DNA from: Phycicoccus sp. M110.8
GTDB lineage: Bacteria > Actinomycetota > Actinomycetes > Actinomycetales > Dermatophilaceae
Length of the DNA: 64,000 nucleotides
Direction: 5' to 3'
Assembly: GCF_032464895.1 (NCBI RefSeq)
Contig: NZ_JAWDIC010000004.1
Span: 372,001-436,000 of the forward strand
Shown: positions 18,394-25,811 of the stretch, in pieces
Layout of the letters: each line of letters opens with the position of its first letter
How positions within the stretch are numbered: position 1 is the first letter of the stretch
Notes under the pieces: generated by a model
The model's input: the letters and a program-made list of their open reading frames with translations, nothing else
Told to the model about the DNA's origin: nothing
The model's database searches: none
Translations under genes and position numbers: made by a program

Positions 18394-20052
18394 ATGGGGC
18401 CCGTGGCAGCGGACGAGACGACCGACGGGGGCGGCCCGGGCAGCATGTTCCGGCTCTCGACCCTCGAGCTGGACGACCTGCTCGACGAGCTGCGGGCCCG
18501 CGCGGGCAGCGCCCGGGCTGCCCAGGAGCGGCTCTCGGCGCTGCTCGACGCCGTGGTGGCGGTGAGCTCGGACCTCGAGCTCGCCACGGTTCTGCGCCGC
18601 ATCGTGGAGTCGGCCTGCCACCTCGTCGGGGCCCGGTACGGCGCCCTGGGTGTCCTCGGCCCCGAGGGTGACGAGCTCATCGAGTTCGTGACGCACGGGA
18701 TCAGCGACGAGGACCGGGAGCGGATCGGGCCCCTGCCGCACGGCCGCGGCTTGCTGGGGCTGCTGATCCACAGCCCGCACCCGCAACGGGTGGCGCGGAT
18801 CAGCGAGCACCCGGAGTCCTACGGCTTCCCGGAGAACCACCCCGTGATGACGAGCTTCCTCGGGACACCCATCCGCATCCGCAACGAGGTGTTCGGCAAC
18901 CTGTACATGACGGACAAGCGGACCGGCGAGGAGTTCTCGGCCGACGACGAGGTCATCCTCACCGCGCTGGCCGCGGCGGCCGGCGTCGCCATCGACAACG
19001 CCCGGCTCTACAACCGCAGCGTGATGCAGCACCGCTGGGGCGGGGCGACACGCGACCTCGTGTCGGCGCTGCTGCAGGGCCGGGCGCAGGAGGACGTCCT
19101 TGCGGCCGCGAGCCGGTACGTCCTGGAGCTGACCGACGCCACGAGCTGCGCGATCGCCGTGCCCCGCGGCACCGACCTCGTCGTCGCAGCCACTGCCGGG
19201 GAGGGTGCGCCGCCCGTCGGCACCGTCGTCGAGGACGCCGACTGGCGCGCCGAGCTCGCGTCGCCCTCGCAAGGCGTCCGTGAGGCGGGCGCTGGGCTGG
19301 TGCTGCTCTCCCTGGGCGCCGGTGCGGAACCCCTCGGGGTGCTGGCGGTCCAGGACGTCAGCACCGTCAACGGGTACTCGGCGGCGTTGATGGACTTCGC
19401 CCAGCGGCTGGGCGTCGGGCTCACCGCCGCCCAGGCCCAGCACGAGCGCGGGCGGATGGAGATGCTCGAGGACCGCGACCGCATCGCCCGGGACATGCAC
19501 GACCACGTCATCCAACGGCTCTTCGCCACCGGCCTGTCCCTGCAGTCGGTGGGCCGGCAGCTCACCGATCCGGCAGCCCGCGAGCGGGTCGAGGCAGCCG
19601 TCGACGAGGTCGACGCCGTCATCAAGGACATCCGCCACACCATCTTCGCGCTGCACCGTTCGCCGGACTCGCGAAGCCTGGCCGCCGAGATCACGACCCT
19701 GTGCGAGAACGCCGTCGTCACCCTCGGCTTCGCGCCGACCCTCACGGTGCGGGGAACCCTCGTGGACGTGCCGGACCAGCTGGCGGCCGACCTGCTCGCC
19801 GTCGTCCGTGAGGCCCTGAGCAACGCCGCCCGGCACGCCGGCGCCAGCGTCGTCTCGGTCGTCGTGGAGGCGGACGAGGCCTTGCGCGTGGAGGTCCGCG
19901 ACAACGGCCGGGGCGTCCAACCCGGGACACGGCGCTCGGGCCTGGACAACCTCGCCCGCCGCGCCACCACCCGTGGGGGACAGCTCGTGATCGCGGCCCC
20001 CGACGAGGGCGGCACCGAGCTCGTCTGGTCGGTGCCGCTCCTCGAGCGCTGA
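18394..20052 (+). CDS. dosS: DosS/DosT-type GAF-GAF sensor histidine kinase
   Basis: 552 residues. GAF-A (about 55-200) has ARYGALGVLG, and ENHPVMTSFLGTPIRIR leads into FGNLYMTDK. His149 and Tyr171 fall at the same numbers and 22-residue spacing as the haem-ligand His149 and distal Tyr171 of M. tuberculosis DosS, so a haem gas sensor is likely. GAF-B is at about 225-345. HisKA_3 has RIARDMHDHVIQRLF with the phospho-acceptor His369; HATPase_c has REALSNAARHAGA and DNGRGV. The cognate regulator is most likely the NarL-type protein at 21123, one gene further on. It follows the CBS-BON gene by 21 bp and probably depends on box D. Confidence 0.93.
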   Translation: MGPVAADETTDGGGPGSMFRLSTLELDDLLDELRARAGSARAAQERLSALLDAVVAVSSDLELATVLRRIVESACHLVGARYGALGVLGPEGDELIEFVTHGISDEDRERIGPLPHGRGLLGLLIHSPHPQRVARISEHPESYGFPENHPVMTSFLGTPIRIRNEVFGNLYMTDKRTGEEFSADDEVILTALAAAAGVAIDNARLYNRSVMQHRWGGATRDLVSALLQGRAQEDVLAAASRYVLELTDATSCAIAVPRGTDLVVAATAGEGAPPVGTVVEDADWRAELASPSQGVREAGAGLVLLSLGAGAEPLGVLAVQDVSTVNGYSAALMDFAQRLGVGLTAAQAQHERGRMEMLEDRDRIARDMHDHVIQRLFATGLSLQSVGRQLTDPAARERVEAAVDEVDAVIKDIRHTIFALHRSPDSRSLAAEITTLCENAVVTLGFAPTLTVRGTLVDVPDQLAADLLAVVREALSNAARHAGASVVSVVVEADEALRVEVRDNGRGVQPGTRRSGLDNLARRATTRGGQLVIAAPDEGGTELVWSVPLLER

Positions 20053-20077
20053 TCCGGGCCTCCCCCGTTCTGCCGAG

Positions 20078-20096
20078 CAGGGGACTTTCGCCCCTG
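20078..20096. promoter_or_regulatory. DosR-like box E (USP–dosR operon)
   Basis: CAGGGGACTTTCGCCCCTG is a 19-bp near-perfect palindrome, core 20081-20094. It lies in the gap after dosS and is centred about 45 bp before the USP ATG at 20132. It implies that the USP–dosR transcript is autoregulated. Confidence 0.8.
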
Positions 20097-20131
20097 TCCG
20101 CCCCGGCGTGGCGACGGTCACCGTGAGCCGC

Positions 20132-21067
20132 ATGGATCGCACCCCCGCGGCCGCTCGAGGACATCAGGCCACCGCCGTGGACGACCTCCCGGACCTCGTC
20201 GGCCGTGAGGTCGTCGTCGGCTACGACGCGACACCAGCCGCCGACGCCGCCGTCCGGTGGGCCGCGCTGGAGGCGGCGCGGCTGCGCTCGGCCCTCACGG
20301 TGGTGTGCGCCGTGGACCCGGGCTCGGTGGACGGTGCCCACACGCCACAACCGGAGCTGGCACGGGTGGGCCGGGAGCTCGCCCGGCGCGGGGCCGACGT
20401 GGCGCACCGGGCAGCGCCGGACGGCATACCCGCACGTGTCGTCGGTGCGATCGGCGGAGCGGCCGGAGAGCTCGTCGCCAGGTCCGCCTCCGCGGCACTC
20501 CTGGTGGTGGGGGCACCACGGCTGCGCGGCGTGGCCGCCCTGGGCTCGGTGTCCTTCGGCGTGACGCTGCACGCCCGCTGCCCCGTCGTCCTGGTCCCGG
20601 AGGGCACCGAGCTGAGCCACCGTCACGACGTCGGTGACGTGGTCGTGGGCGCGGACGGCTCCCGGGCCTCGCGCACCGCCGTCGAGCTGGCCGCTCAGCT
20701 CGCCCTGGCCCGGAACCGCCGCCTGCGGGTCGTCACCGCCTGGCTGCCTGCGCCCGTGCCGAGCGCCACGACGGCCGGCGCGGTCCGCAGGCAGCAGGAT
20801 GCCGTGCGGCAGGACATCGCGCGCGAGGACCTGGCCGCTGTGGTGGAACAGGTGCAGCGCAGGCACCCGGCCCTGGAGGTGACCGGTACGGCGGTCCGCG
20901 GCCACGCCGTCGACGTCCTCGTCGCGAGTGCGCGCGACGCTGGGCTGCTCGTGGTCGGCAGCCGCGGGCACGGCGGTTTCGCGGGGCTCGCGCTGGGCTC
21001 GGTGAGCCACGCGGTCGTGCGCTCGGCCAGGGTCCCTGTCGCGGTCGTACGCCAGGGTTGGTGGTGA
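20132..21067 (+). CDS. Tandem-domain universal stress protein (Rv3134c position)
   Basis: 311 residues from the ATG at 20132. An upstream in-frame GTG at 20108 lies only 12 bp from box E and is unlikely; a GTG at 20177 is a shorter alternative. Domain 1 has VVVGYDATPAADAAVRWAA and LVVGAPRLRGVAALGSVSFG. Domain 2 has VVVGADGSRASRTAVELAA and LVVGSRGHGGFAGLALGSVS. In M. tuberculosis a USP gene (Rv3134c) sits directly upstream of dosR in one operon, and the same order is kept here, with the dosR-like gene 55 bp downstream. Confidence 0.88.
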   Translation: MDRTPAAARGHQATAVDDLPDLVGREVVVGYDATPAADAAVRWAALEAARLRSALTVVCAVDPGSVDGAHTPQPELARVGRELARRGADVAHRAAPDGIPARVVGAIGGAAGELVARSASAALLVVGAPRLRGVAALGSVSFGVTLHARCPVVLVPEGTELSHRHDVGDVVVGADGSRASRTAVELAAQLALARNRRLRVVTAWLPAPVPSATTAGAVRRQQDAVRQDIAREDLAAVVEQVQRRHPALEVTGTAVRGHAVDVLVASARDAGLLVVGSRGHGGFAGLALGSVSHAVVRSARVPVAVVRQGWW

Positions 21068-21122
21068 ACCGCCCCGGGGACGCGGCCGACGTCCTAGGCT
21101 GGGGTCGACCGGAGGTGGTGCT

Positions 21123-21791
21123 GTGAAGATCGGCGTGTACCTGCTCGACGACCACGAGGTCGTCCGTCGCGGGCTGCGGGAGCTGCTGGAGGTCGAGGAG
21201 GACCTCCTCGTCGTGGGCGAGTCGGGGAGCGCCCAGGAGGCGGCCCGGCGCATCCCGGCGCTGAGGCCCTCGGTCATGGTGCTCGACGCCAGGCTGCCCG
21301 ACGGCTCCGGCATCGACGTGTGCCGCGACGTGCGCTCGGTCGACCCGTCGATCGCCGGCCTGATCCTCACGTCCTACGACGACGAGGAGGCCCTGACCGC
21401 CGCCGTCACCGCGGGAGCGGCCGGGTACGTCCTCAAGGACATCCACGGCAGCGACCTGGTCACCTCGATCCGCCGGGTCGCGGCCGGCGAGACGCTGCTC
21501 GACGCGGCTGTGGTCGAGCGGCTCCGGGCCCAGTGGGGCCACCAACAGCCCACCGACCCCCGGCTGGCCAGCCTCACCCCGCAGGAGCGGCGCATCCTCG
21601 AGTGCGTCGGCGAGGGCCTGACGAACCGGCAGATCGGCGAGCGCCTGTCCCTGGCGGAGAAGACGGTCAAGAACTACGTCACGTCGGTCCTGGGCAAACT
21701 CGGCATGGAGCGCCGGACCCAGGCCGCGGTCTACGTCGCCGGGCAGGGGCTCAACCACAACGGGTCCACGAGCCCGGGACCGCACGGCTGA
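21123..21791 (+). CDS. dosR: DosR/DevR-type NarL-family response regulator
   Basis: 222 residues. The receiver domain has the acidic pocket D9-D10, phospho-acceptor D55 (VLDARLPDGSGID), T83 and K105. The C-terminal LuxR helix-turn-helix has GLTNRQIGERLSLAEK then TVKNYV and LGKLGMERRTQAA. K180, K183 and N184 correspond to the DNA-contact residues K179, K182 and N183 of mycobacterial DosR. Similarity runs along the whole length, starting with LLDDHEVVRRGL. The GTG at 21123 has GGAGG seven bases upstream. It is the likely reader of boxes A-F and the partner of the sensor at 18394. A strong palindrome follows the gene. Confidence 0.95.
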   Translation: MKIGVYLLDDHEVVRRGLRELLEVEEDLLVVGESGSAQEAARRIPALRPSVMVLDARLPDGSGIDVCRDVRSVDPSIAGLILTSYDDEEALTAAVTAGAAGYVLKDIHGSDLVTSIRRVAAGETLLDAAVVERLRAQWGHQQPTDPRLASLTPQERRILECVGEGLTNRQIGERLSLAEKTVKNYVTSVLGKLGMERRTQAAVYVAGQGLNHNGSTSPGPHG

Positions 21792-21808
21792 CACCACCCT
21801 CGCCCGGG

Positions 21809-21828
21809 CCCGGGTCGGCCGACCCGGG
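21809..21828. terminator. Bidirectional palindromic terminator between dosR and flavin protein gene
   Basis: CCCGGGTCGGCCGACCCGGG is a perfect 20-bp palindrome located between the convergent stops at 21791 and 21856. It can fold in both transcripts. Confidence 0.6.
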
Positions 21829-21855
21829 TGACCCCAGCTCGGCAACGTCCTGAGG

Positions 21856-22317
21856 TCAGCCGACGGAGCGCCCGCTGACGGACTGGGCCCGTACCCTCAC
21901 CCAGGTCATCGAGTCGGGCTCGACGGGCACCCACAGGGCCGGCGCGTGCTGGTCGAGCCGGCGCACCTCGGCCTCCTCCTCGACGATGGTGGCGACGCCC
22001 TGCACGAGCACGCTCCAGCCGGTGCGTGTCGAAGCGTCGAAGGCGTCGGCCTCGTAGCCGACCCGTTCGCGGTCCACCGCCGCCTGGATCTTGGAGCTGC
22101 CGGCGGTCCGGAAGCAGACGTCCACGCCGTCGACCAGGTGCGCCACCGGCAGCACCGTGATCTCGCCGTCGAGCTCGAACGCAATCCGCCCCACCGGCAC
22201 CGAGGCCACCAGCTCGAGGCACTCGTCGAGGTCGAGCACCCGCAGTCCGGTGTGGTCGGTGGGGACGTCGGCGCCGGTCCGGTGGGCGCCGGCCGGTCGG
22301 GCCTGGTCGGTCGTCAT
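21856..22317 (-). CDS. Pyridoxamine 5'-phosphate oxidase-like split-barrel flavin protein
   Basis: 153 residues of the Pyridox_ox_2 / FMN-binding split-barrel type: VPVGRIAFELDGEITVLPVAHLVDG, then VCFRTAGSSKIQAAV and GWSVLVQGVATIV. The family binds FMN or F420 and reduces varied substrates; it is not a true PdxH. The M. tuberculosis DosR regulon includes a member of this type (Rv3129). Its ATG overlaps the stop of the preceding USP (ATGA at 22314-22317), so it should be controlled from box F. The exact cofactor is unknown. Confidence 0.85.
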   Translation of the reverse strand: MTTDQARPAGAHRTGADVPTDHTGLRVLDLDECLELVASVPVGRIAFELDGEITVLPVAHLVDGVDVCFRTAGSSKIQAAVDRERVGYEADAFDASTRTGWSVLVQGVATIVEEEAEVRRLDQHAPALWVPVEPDSMTWVRVRAQSVSGRSVG

Positions 22318-23249
22318 GGCGTCACCGCCTGCGATCCTGCGGCGGACACGACGGGGGCCTGCGACGGCACGGTCTCGGGCTGGGACCGCACCACCATCAC
22401 CGGGCAGTGCGCGTGGTGCAGGACGCCCTGGCTCACCGAGCCCAGGACCAGCCCACCGAAGCCGCCACGACCGCGGGTGCCCACGACGAGGAGCTCGGCG
22501 CCCTTGGAGTGGTCGACGAGGGCCTGCACGGGGTGGGCGTTGAGGACGTGCTCACGGACGCTGACACCGGGGTACCTCGCGGACCACCGCGCCACGGCGT
22601 CGTGGGCCAGCGACCGCTCCTCCTGTGCGAGTTCGGCGATCTGGGCGTCGGTGGCGAGCACGGCCAGGCCGGTGCCCGCGTAGTCGAGGAACCAGGCGTG
22701 GACCACCGTGAGCGGCAGCCCGCGGGCGTCGGCCTGGTGGAACGCCTCCCCGAGCGCGCCCTCGCTGATGGGTGAGCCGTCGATGCCGACCACGACACCG
22801 GGGCGGTCCGGAAGGGCCTGCGAGAGCTCGCGGACGACGACCACGGGGCTGTGCGCGTGGGCGGCGACGTCGAGTGAGGTGGACCCGAGCATCGCGCTGC
22901 GCAGGGCACCGCGGCCGCGCGCTCCCACGACGAGCATCGTGGCGTCGCGGGAGGCGTCGACCAGCATCGGCGCCGCTGCGCCGTGTGCGCCGGACGTCGT
23001 CACGGACGTGTAGGGCGCCAGGGAGTGCACGCGCGCCACGGCGTCCTCGAGGACGCCGTCGACGCCGGGCCGGGTGAACGCGGTCTCGACCGCGGGTCCC
23101 CGCAACGGCATCGGGCGTGCGTGGACGAGCTCGAGGGGCAGGTCACGTCGCCGGGCCTCGTCGATCGCCCAGTCCAGGGCCAGCCGGCTCTGCGCGCTCT
23201 CGTCGACACCCACGACGATGGGGTGCGACGTGGTGGGGGTGGTCGACAT
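22314..23249 (-). CDS. Tandem-domain universal stress protein
   Basis: 311 residues from the ATG at 23249, four bases after AGGAGG. Domain 1 has IVVGVDESAQSRLALDWAI and VVGARGRGALRSAMLGSTS. Domain 2 has VVVGIDGSPISEGALGEAF and VVGTRGRGGFGGLVLGSVS. Both have complete G-x2-G-x9-G-S motifs. It is co-translated with the split-barrel flavin protein downstream. Box F is centred about 88 bp upstream and is shared with the divergent flavin protein gene at 23380. Confidence 0.9.
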   Translation of the reverse strand: MSTTPTTSHPIVVGVDESAQSRLALDWAIDEARRRDLPLELVHARPMPLRGPAVETAFTRPGVDGVLEDAVARVHSLAPYTSVTTSGAHGAAAPMLVDASRDATMLVVGARGRGALRSAMLGSTSLDVAAHAHSPVVVVRELSQALPDRPGVVVGIDGSPISEGALGEAFHQADARGLPLTVVHAWFLDYAGTGLAVLATDAQIAELAQEERSLAHDAVARWSARYPGVSVREHVLNAHPVQALVDHSKGAELLVVGTRGRGGFGGLVLGSVSQGVLHHAHCPVMVVRSQPETVPSQAPVVSAAGSQAVTP

Positions 23250-23328
23250 GGTTCCTCCTGTGGGGAGCGGGACGGTGGGGGGCGGTCGCCCCAGCCCTTG
23301 AAGGGTCTGGTCGGCGGTGGCTGGGGGA

Positions 23329-23346
23329 CAGGGACTTTGGGCCTTG
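23329..23346. promoter_or_regulatory. DosR-like box F (divergent USP / flavin protein–CoA-transferase)
   Basis: CAGGGACTTTGGGCCTTG, core 23331-23344. Its centre is 42 bp from the ATG at 23380 and about 88 bp from the USP ATG at 23249. Confidence 0.75.
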
Positions 23347-23379
23347 AAGCGCTGGAAGCGGACAGGGCACCGTGGAGCC

Positions 23380-23844
23380 ATGGACGCCAACCAACCCGTC
23401 GCCGGTGCCGTGCCGCTCGAGGTTCTCGAGGTGCCCGAGTGCTGGGCGCTGCTGCGCGAGCAGCCGGTCGGGAGGCTGGCCGTCCTGCACGACGGCCGGC
23501 CGGACATCTTCCCCGTCAACTTCGTGGTCGACCACGGCAGCCTGGTCTTCCGCACCGGGTCGGGCACCCTCTTCGCCAGCGCCGCGGGGTCGTGGGTGGC
23601 GTTCGAGGTCGACGGGTATGCCGCCGAGGAGGGCAGGGCCTGGAGCGTCGTCGTGCGTGGCCGCGCGCGGGAGGTCCACGACGTCGACGACATCCTCGAC
23701 GTGCTGACCCTGCCGCTGCTGCCGTGGCACGCGGGACCCAAGCCACGGCTGGTCCGCATCGAGCCCGACTCGGTGAGCGGTCGCAGGTTCCCGGTGCGGG
23801 GCGGCTACCGCGCCACGACCGGGCCGGCCCGGCCGACCGAGTGA
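23380..23844 (+). CDS. Pyridoxamine 5'-phosphate oxidase-like split-barrel flavin protein (second copy)
   Basis: 154 residues, same fold as the 21856 gene: LREQPVGRLAVLHDGRPDIFPVNFVVDHG, LVFRTGSGTLFA, WSVVVRGRAREV and a C-terminal RIEPDSVSGRRF. The ATG has only a short, weakly spaced GGAG upstream and lies 42 bp from the centre of box F, the same spacing as ppdK, so a leaderless message is possible. Its stop overlaps the GTG of the CoA-transferase gene (GTGA), making a two-gene unit. A flavin- or F420-dependent redox role is expected; the substrate is unknown. Confidence 0.85.
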   Translation: MDANQPVAGAVPLEVLEVPECWALLREQPVGRLAVLHDGRPDIFPVNFVVDHGSLVFRTGSGTLFASAAGSWVAFEVDGYAAEEGRAWSVVVRGRAREVHDVDDILDVLTLPLLPWHAGPKPRLVRIEPDSVSGRRFPVRGGYRATTGPARPTE

Positions 23845-25070
23845 GGGCCGTCGACCTCGCGGCCCTAGAGCGCCGCCTCGCCGCGCTGCCCGGCCGCCCC
23901 CGGGTCGTCGTCAGCGGCAACGCCGCCACCCCGTGGACGGTGGTCGACGCGCTCGACCGGGCCGTCCCGGCATACCGGCTCTGGATGCTCAACGCCGGCG
24001 CCGGGGTGCCGGTGCGCGACGGGGTCGTCGCGGAGACCGCCTTCGTCGGGCCGGGGATGCGCCACCACCCGGCCCTGTCCTACCTGCCGTGCCGGCTGTC
24101 CATGGCACCGCTCCTGCTGCGGTCGGTGACGCCTCCCGACGTCGTCGTGGTGCACTGCGCGCCGCCGGAGGCCGGCCGGCTCAGCCTCGGCACCGAGGTG
24201 AACGTCCTGCCTGCCGCCGTGGAGGCCTGCCGTGCCCGCGGGGGGCTCGTCGTGGCGGTGGTGAACCGGTACATGCCGTTCACGTACGGCGACGCCGAGC
24301 TGGACGTGGAGGCGGTCGACCTCGCGGTGGAGGTCGACGCCCCGCTGCCGACGCCCGTGCGGGCCGTGCCCGACGAGGCGAGCCGGCTCGTGGCAGAGCG
24401 GGTCTCTGCGCGGGTGGAGGACGGCGCCACGGTGCAGATGGGCATCGGTGCCGTGCCGGACTGCGTGGTCGCGGGGCTGACGGCGCGCCGGCGGCTCGGG
24501 GTCTGGACCGAGATGTTCTCCGACGGGCTGCTGTCGCTGCACGCCTCCGGGGCCCTCGACCCCGACCGCGAGGTCACCGCGTCGTTCTGCTTCGGCTCGC
24601 CCGAGCTCTACGACCACGTGGACCACAACCGGGCCATCAGGATGCTGCGCACCGAGCGCACCAACGACCCGGCGAGGATCGCCGCGAACCCGGCCATGGT
24701 CAGCATCAACACCGCGTTGGAGGTCGACCTCTACGGGCAGGTCAACGCCTCCCGGGTCGGCGGCCGGATCCACTCCGGGTACGGCGGTCAGACCGACTTC
24801 ATCGTCGGGGCCCTGCACTCGCCCGGAGGCCAGGCGTTGATCGCGCTGCGCAGCTGGCACCCGCGTGCCGACGTGTCGACGATCGTGCCGCTGCTCGACG
24901 AGCCGGTGACGTCGTTCCAGCCGAGCGCGGTGCTCACCGAGCACGGGGTGGCGCCGCTGTTCGGGTGCGACCAGCAGGCGCAGGCCAGGGCCCTGATCGA
25001 GCACACCGCCCACCCACGGGTGCGCGACGAGCTGTGGGAGGAGGCGCGGGCCCTCGGCCTGGCCACCTGA
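23841..25070 (+). CDS. Acetyl-CoA hydrolase / 4-hydroxybutyrate CoA-transferase family enzyme
   Basis: 409 residues of the acetyl-CoA hydrolase/transferase family. GIGAVPDCVVAGL is followed by VWTEMFSDGL, whose Glu is where the family's catalytic thioester-forming glutamate lies. The C-terminal half has VSINTALEVDLYGQVNA and GRIHSGYGGQTDF, the usual CoA-site motifs. It moves CoA between acyl-CoA and a short acid such as acetate, or hydrolyses acyl-CoA. The GTG at 23841 overlaps the flavin gene stop, so it probably belongs to the box F unit. It could support acetate disposal or acetyl-CoA balancing at low oxygen. Confidence 0.88.
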   Translation: MRAVDLAALERRLAALPGRPRVVVSGNAATPWTVVDALDRAVPAYRLWMLNAGAGVPVRDGVVAETAFVGPGMRHHPALSYLPCRLSMAPLLLRSVTPPDVVVVHCAPPEAGRLSLGTEVNVLPAAVEACRARGGLVVAVVNRYMPFTYGDAELDVEAVDLAVEVDAPLPTPVRAVPDEASRLVAERVSARVEDGATVQMGIGAVPDCVVAGLTARRRLGVWTEMFSDGLLSLHASGALDPDREVTASFCFGSPELYDHVDHNRAIRMLRTERTNDPARIAANPAMVSINTALEVDLYGQVNASRVGGRIHSGYGGQTDFIVGALHSPGGQALIALRSWHPRADVSTIVPLLDEPVTSFQPSAVLTEHGVAPLFGCDQQAQARALIEHTAHPRVRDELWEEARALGLAT

Positions 25071-25110
25071 CTGCACGCGGGGAGCGGAGCGTCCGCCCCC
25101 GGGAGTGTTC

Positions 25111-25146
25111 GAAGGGTTTGACGCCCCGGGAGGCGCCAAACCCTTC
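25111..25146. terminator. Bidirectional stem-loop terminator between convergent genes
   Basis: GAAGGGTTTG (25111-25120) pairs with CAAACCCTTC (25137-25146); an inner CGCC/GGCG extends the stem after a mismatch. It lies between the CoA-transferase stop (25070) and the FMN-reductase stop (25179) and can work in both directions. Confidence 0.75.
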
Positions 25147-25178
25147 AAAGACCCGTGTATGCCGCGTGCCGGGCCGCG

Positions 25179-25811
25179 TCAGCTGCCGCGGAGCAGCTCC
25201 TCGAACGGGACCGGGTCGGCGAACTCGTCCGGCCGCTCGCGGTGCCGGCCCTGCCCGGAGACCAGGTCGGCGAGTTCGCCCGCAGCCACCTGGACCCGGC
25301 GCGCCAGTCCGCCGTCGACGGTGCCGCTGGAGCCCCAGTCCTCCGACGCCGCGAACACCGCAGTCGGCACGGTGACGGCCTTGAGGTAGGTGAACACCGG
25401 CCGCATCGCGTGCTCGAGCACCAGGGAGTGCCGAGCCGTGCCCGCGGTCGCGGCGAGCAGCACGGGGGTCCCGCGCAGCGAGCCGTCGTCGAGCACGTCG
25501 ACGAAGGTCTTGAACAGCCCGCTGAACGAGCCCTGGTAGACCGGCGTCACCGCGATGACGGCGTCAGCCGCCGCGACGGAGTCCAGCGCGGCCCGAAGGT
25601 CGCCGGTGGCGAACCCGGTGAGCAGCGTCGAGGCCAGCGCCTGGGCGTGGTCGCGCAGCTCGACGACCTCGACCTGCGACTCGACCCCGCGCTCGAGCAG
25701 CGCGTCCCGGGTGGCCTCGGCGAGCCGGTCGCCGAGCAGGCGCGTCGAGGACGGCTGCCCGAGACCGGCCTGGATGACCACGACCCGACGGGGGGTGGTG
25801 GACGTGGTCAT
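25179..25811 (-). CDS. NADPH-dependent FMN reductase
   Basis: 210 residues, flavodoxin-like fold. The FMN phosphate loop is in VIQAGLGQPSSTRLLGDRL; the second FMN contact is TPVYQGSFSGLFKTFVD and the third AATAGTARHSLVLEHAMRPVF. These fit the FMN reductases paired with LLM-class oxygenases, to which they supply FMNH2. Its ATG overlaps the LLM gene stop by one base (TGATG), so translation is coupled. The pair resembles the CE1758/CE1759-type actinobacterial unit. The physiological substrate is unknown. Confidence 0.9.
   Translation of the reverse strand: MTTSTTPRRVVVIQAGLGQPSSTRLLGDRLAEATRDALLERGVESQVEVVELRDHAQALASTLLTGFATGDLRAALDSVAAADAVIAVTPVYQGSFSGLFKTFVDVLDDGSLRGTPVLLAATAGTARHSLVLEHAMRPVFTYLKAVTVPTAVFAASEDWGSSGTVDGGLARRVQVAAGELADLVSGQGRHRERPDEFADPVPFEELLRGS

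Noticed and set aside
23291-23310. CCAGCCCTTGAAGGGTCTGG near box F as another DosR site
   Set aside because: It is palindromic but lacks GGGAC and the correct spacing; it may be a stem in the USP leader.
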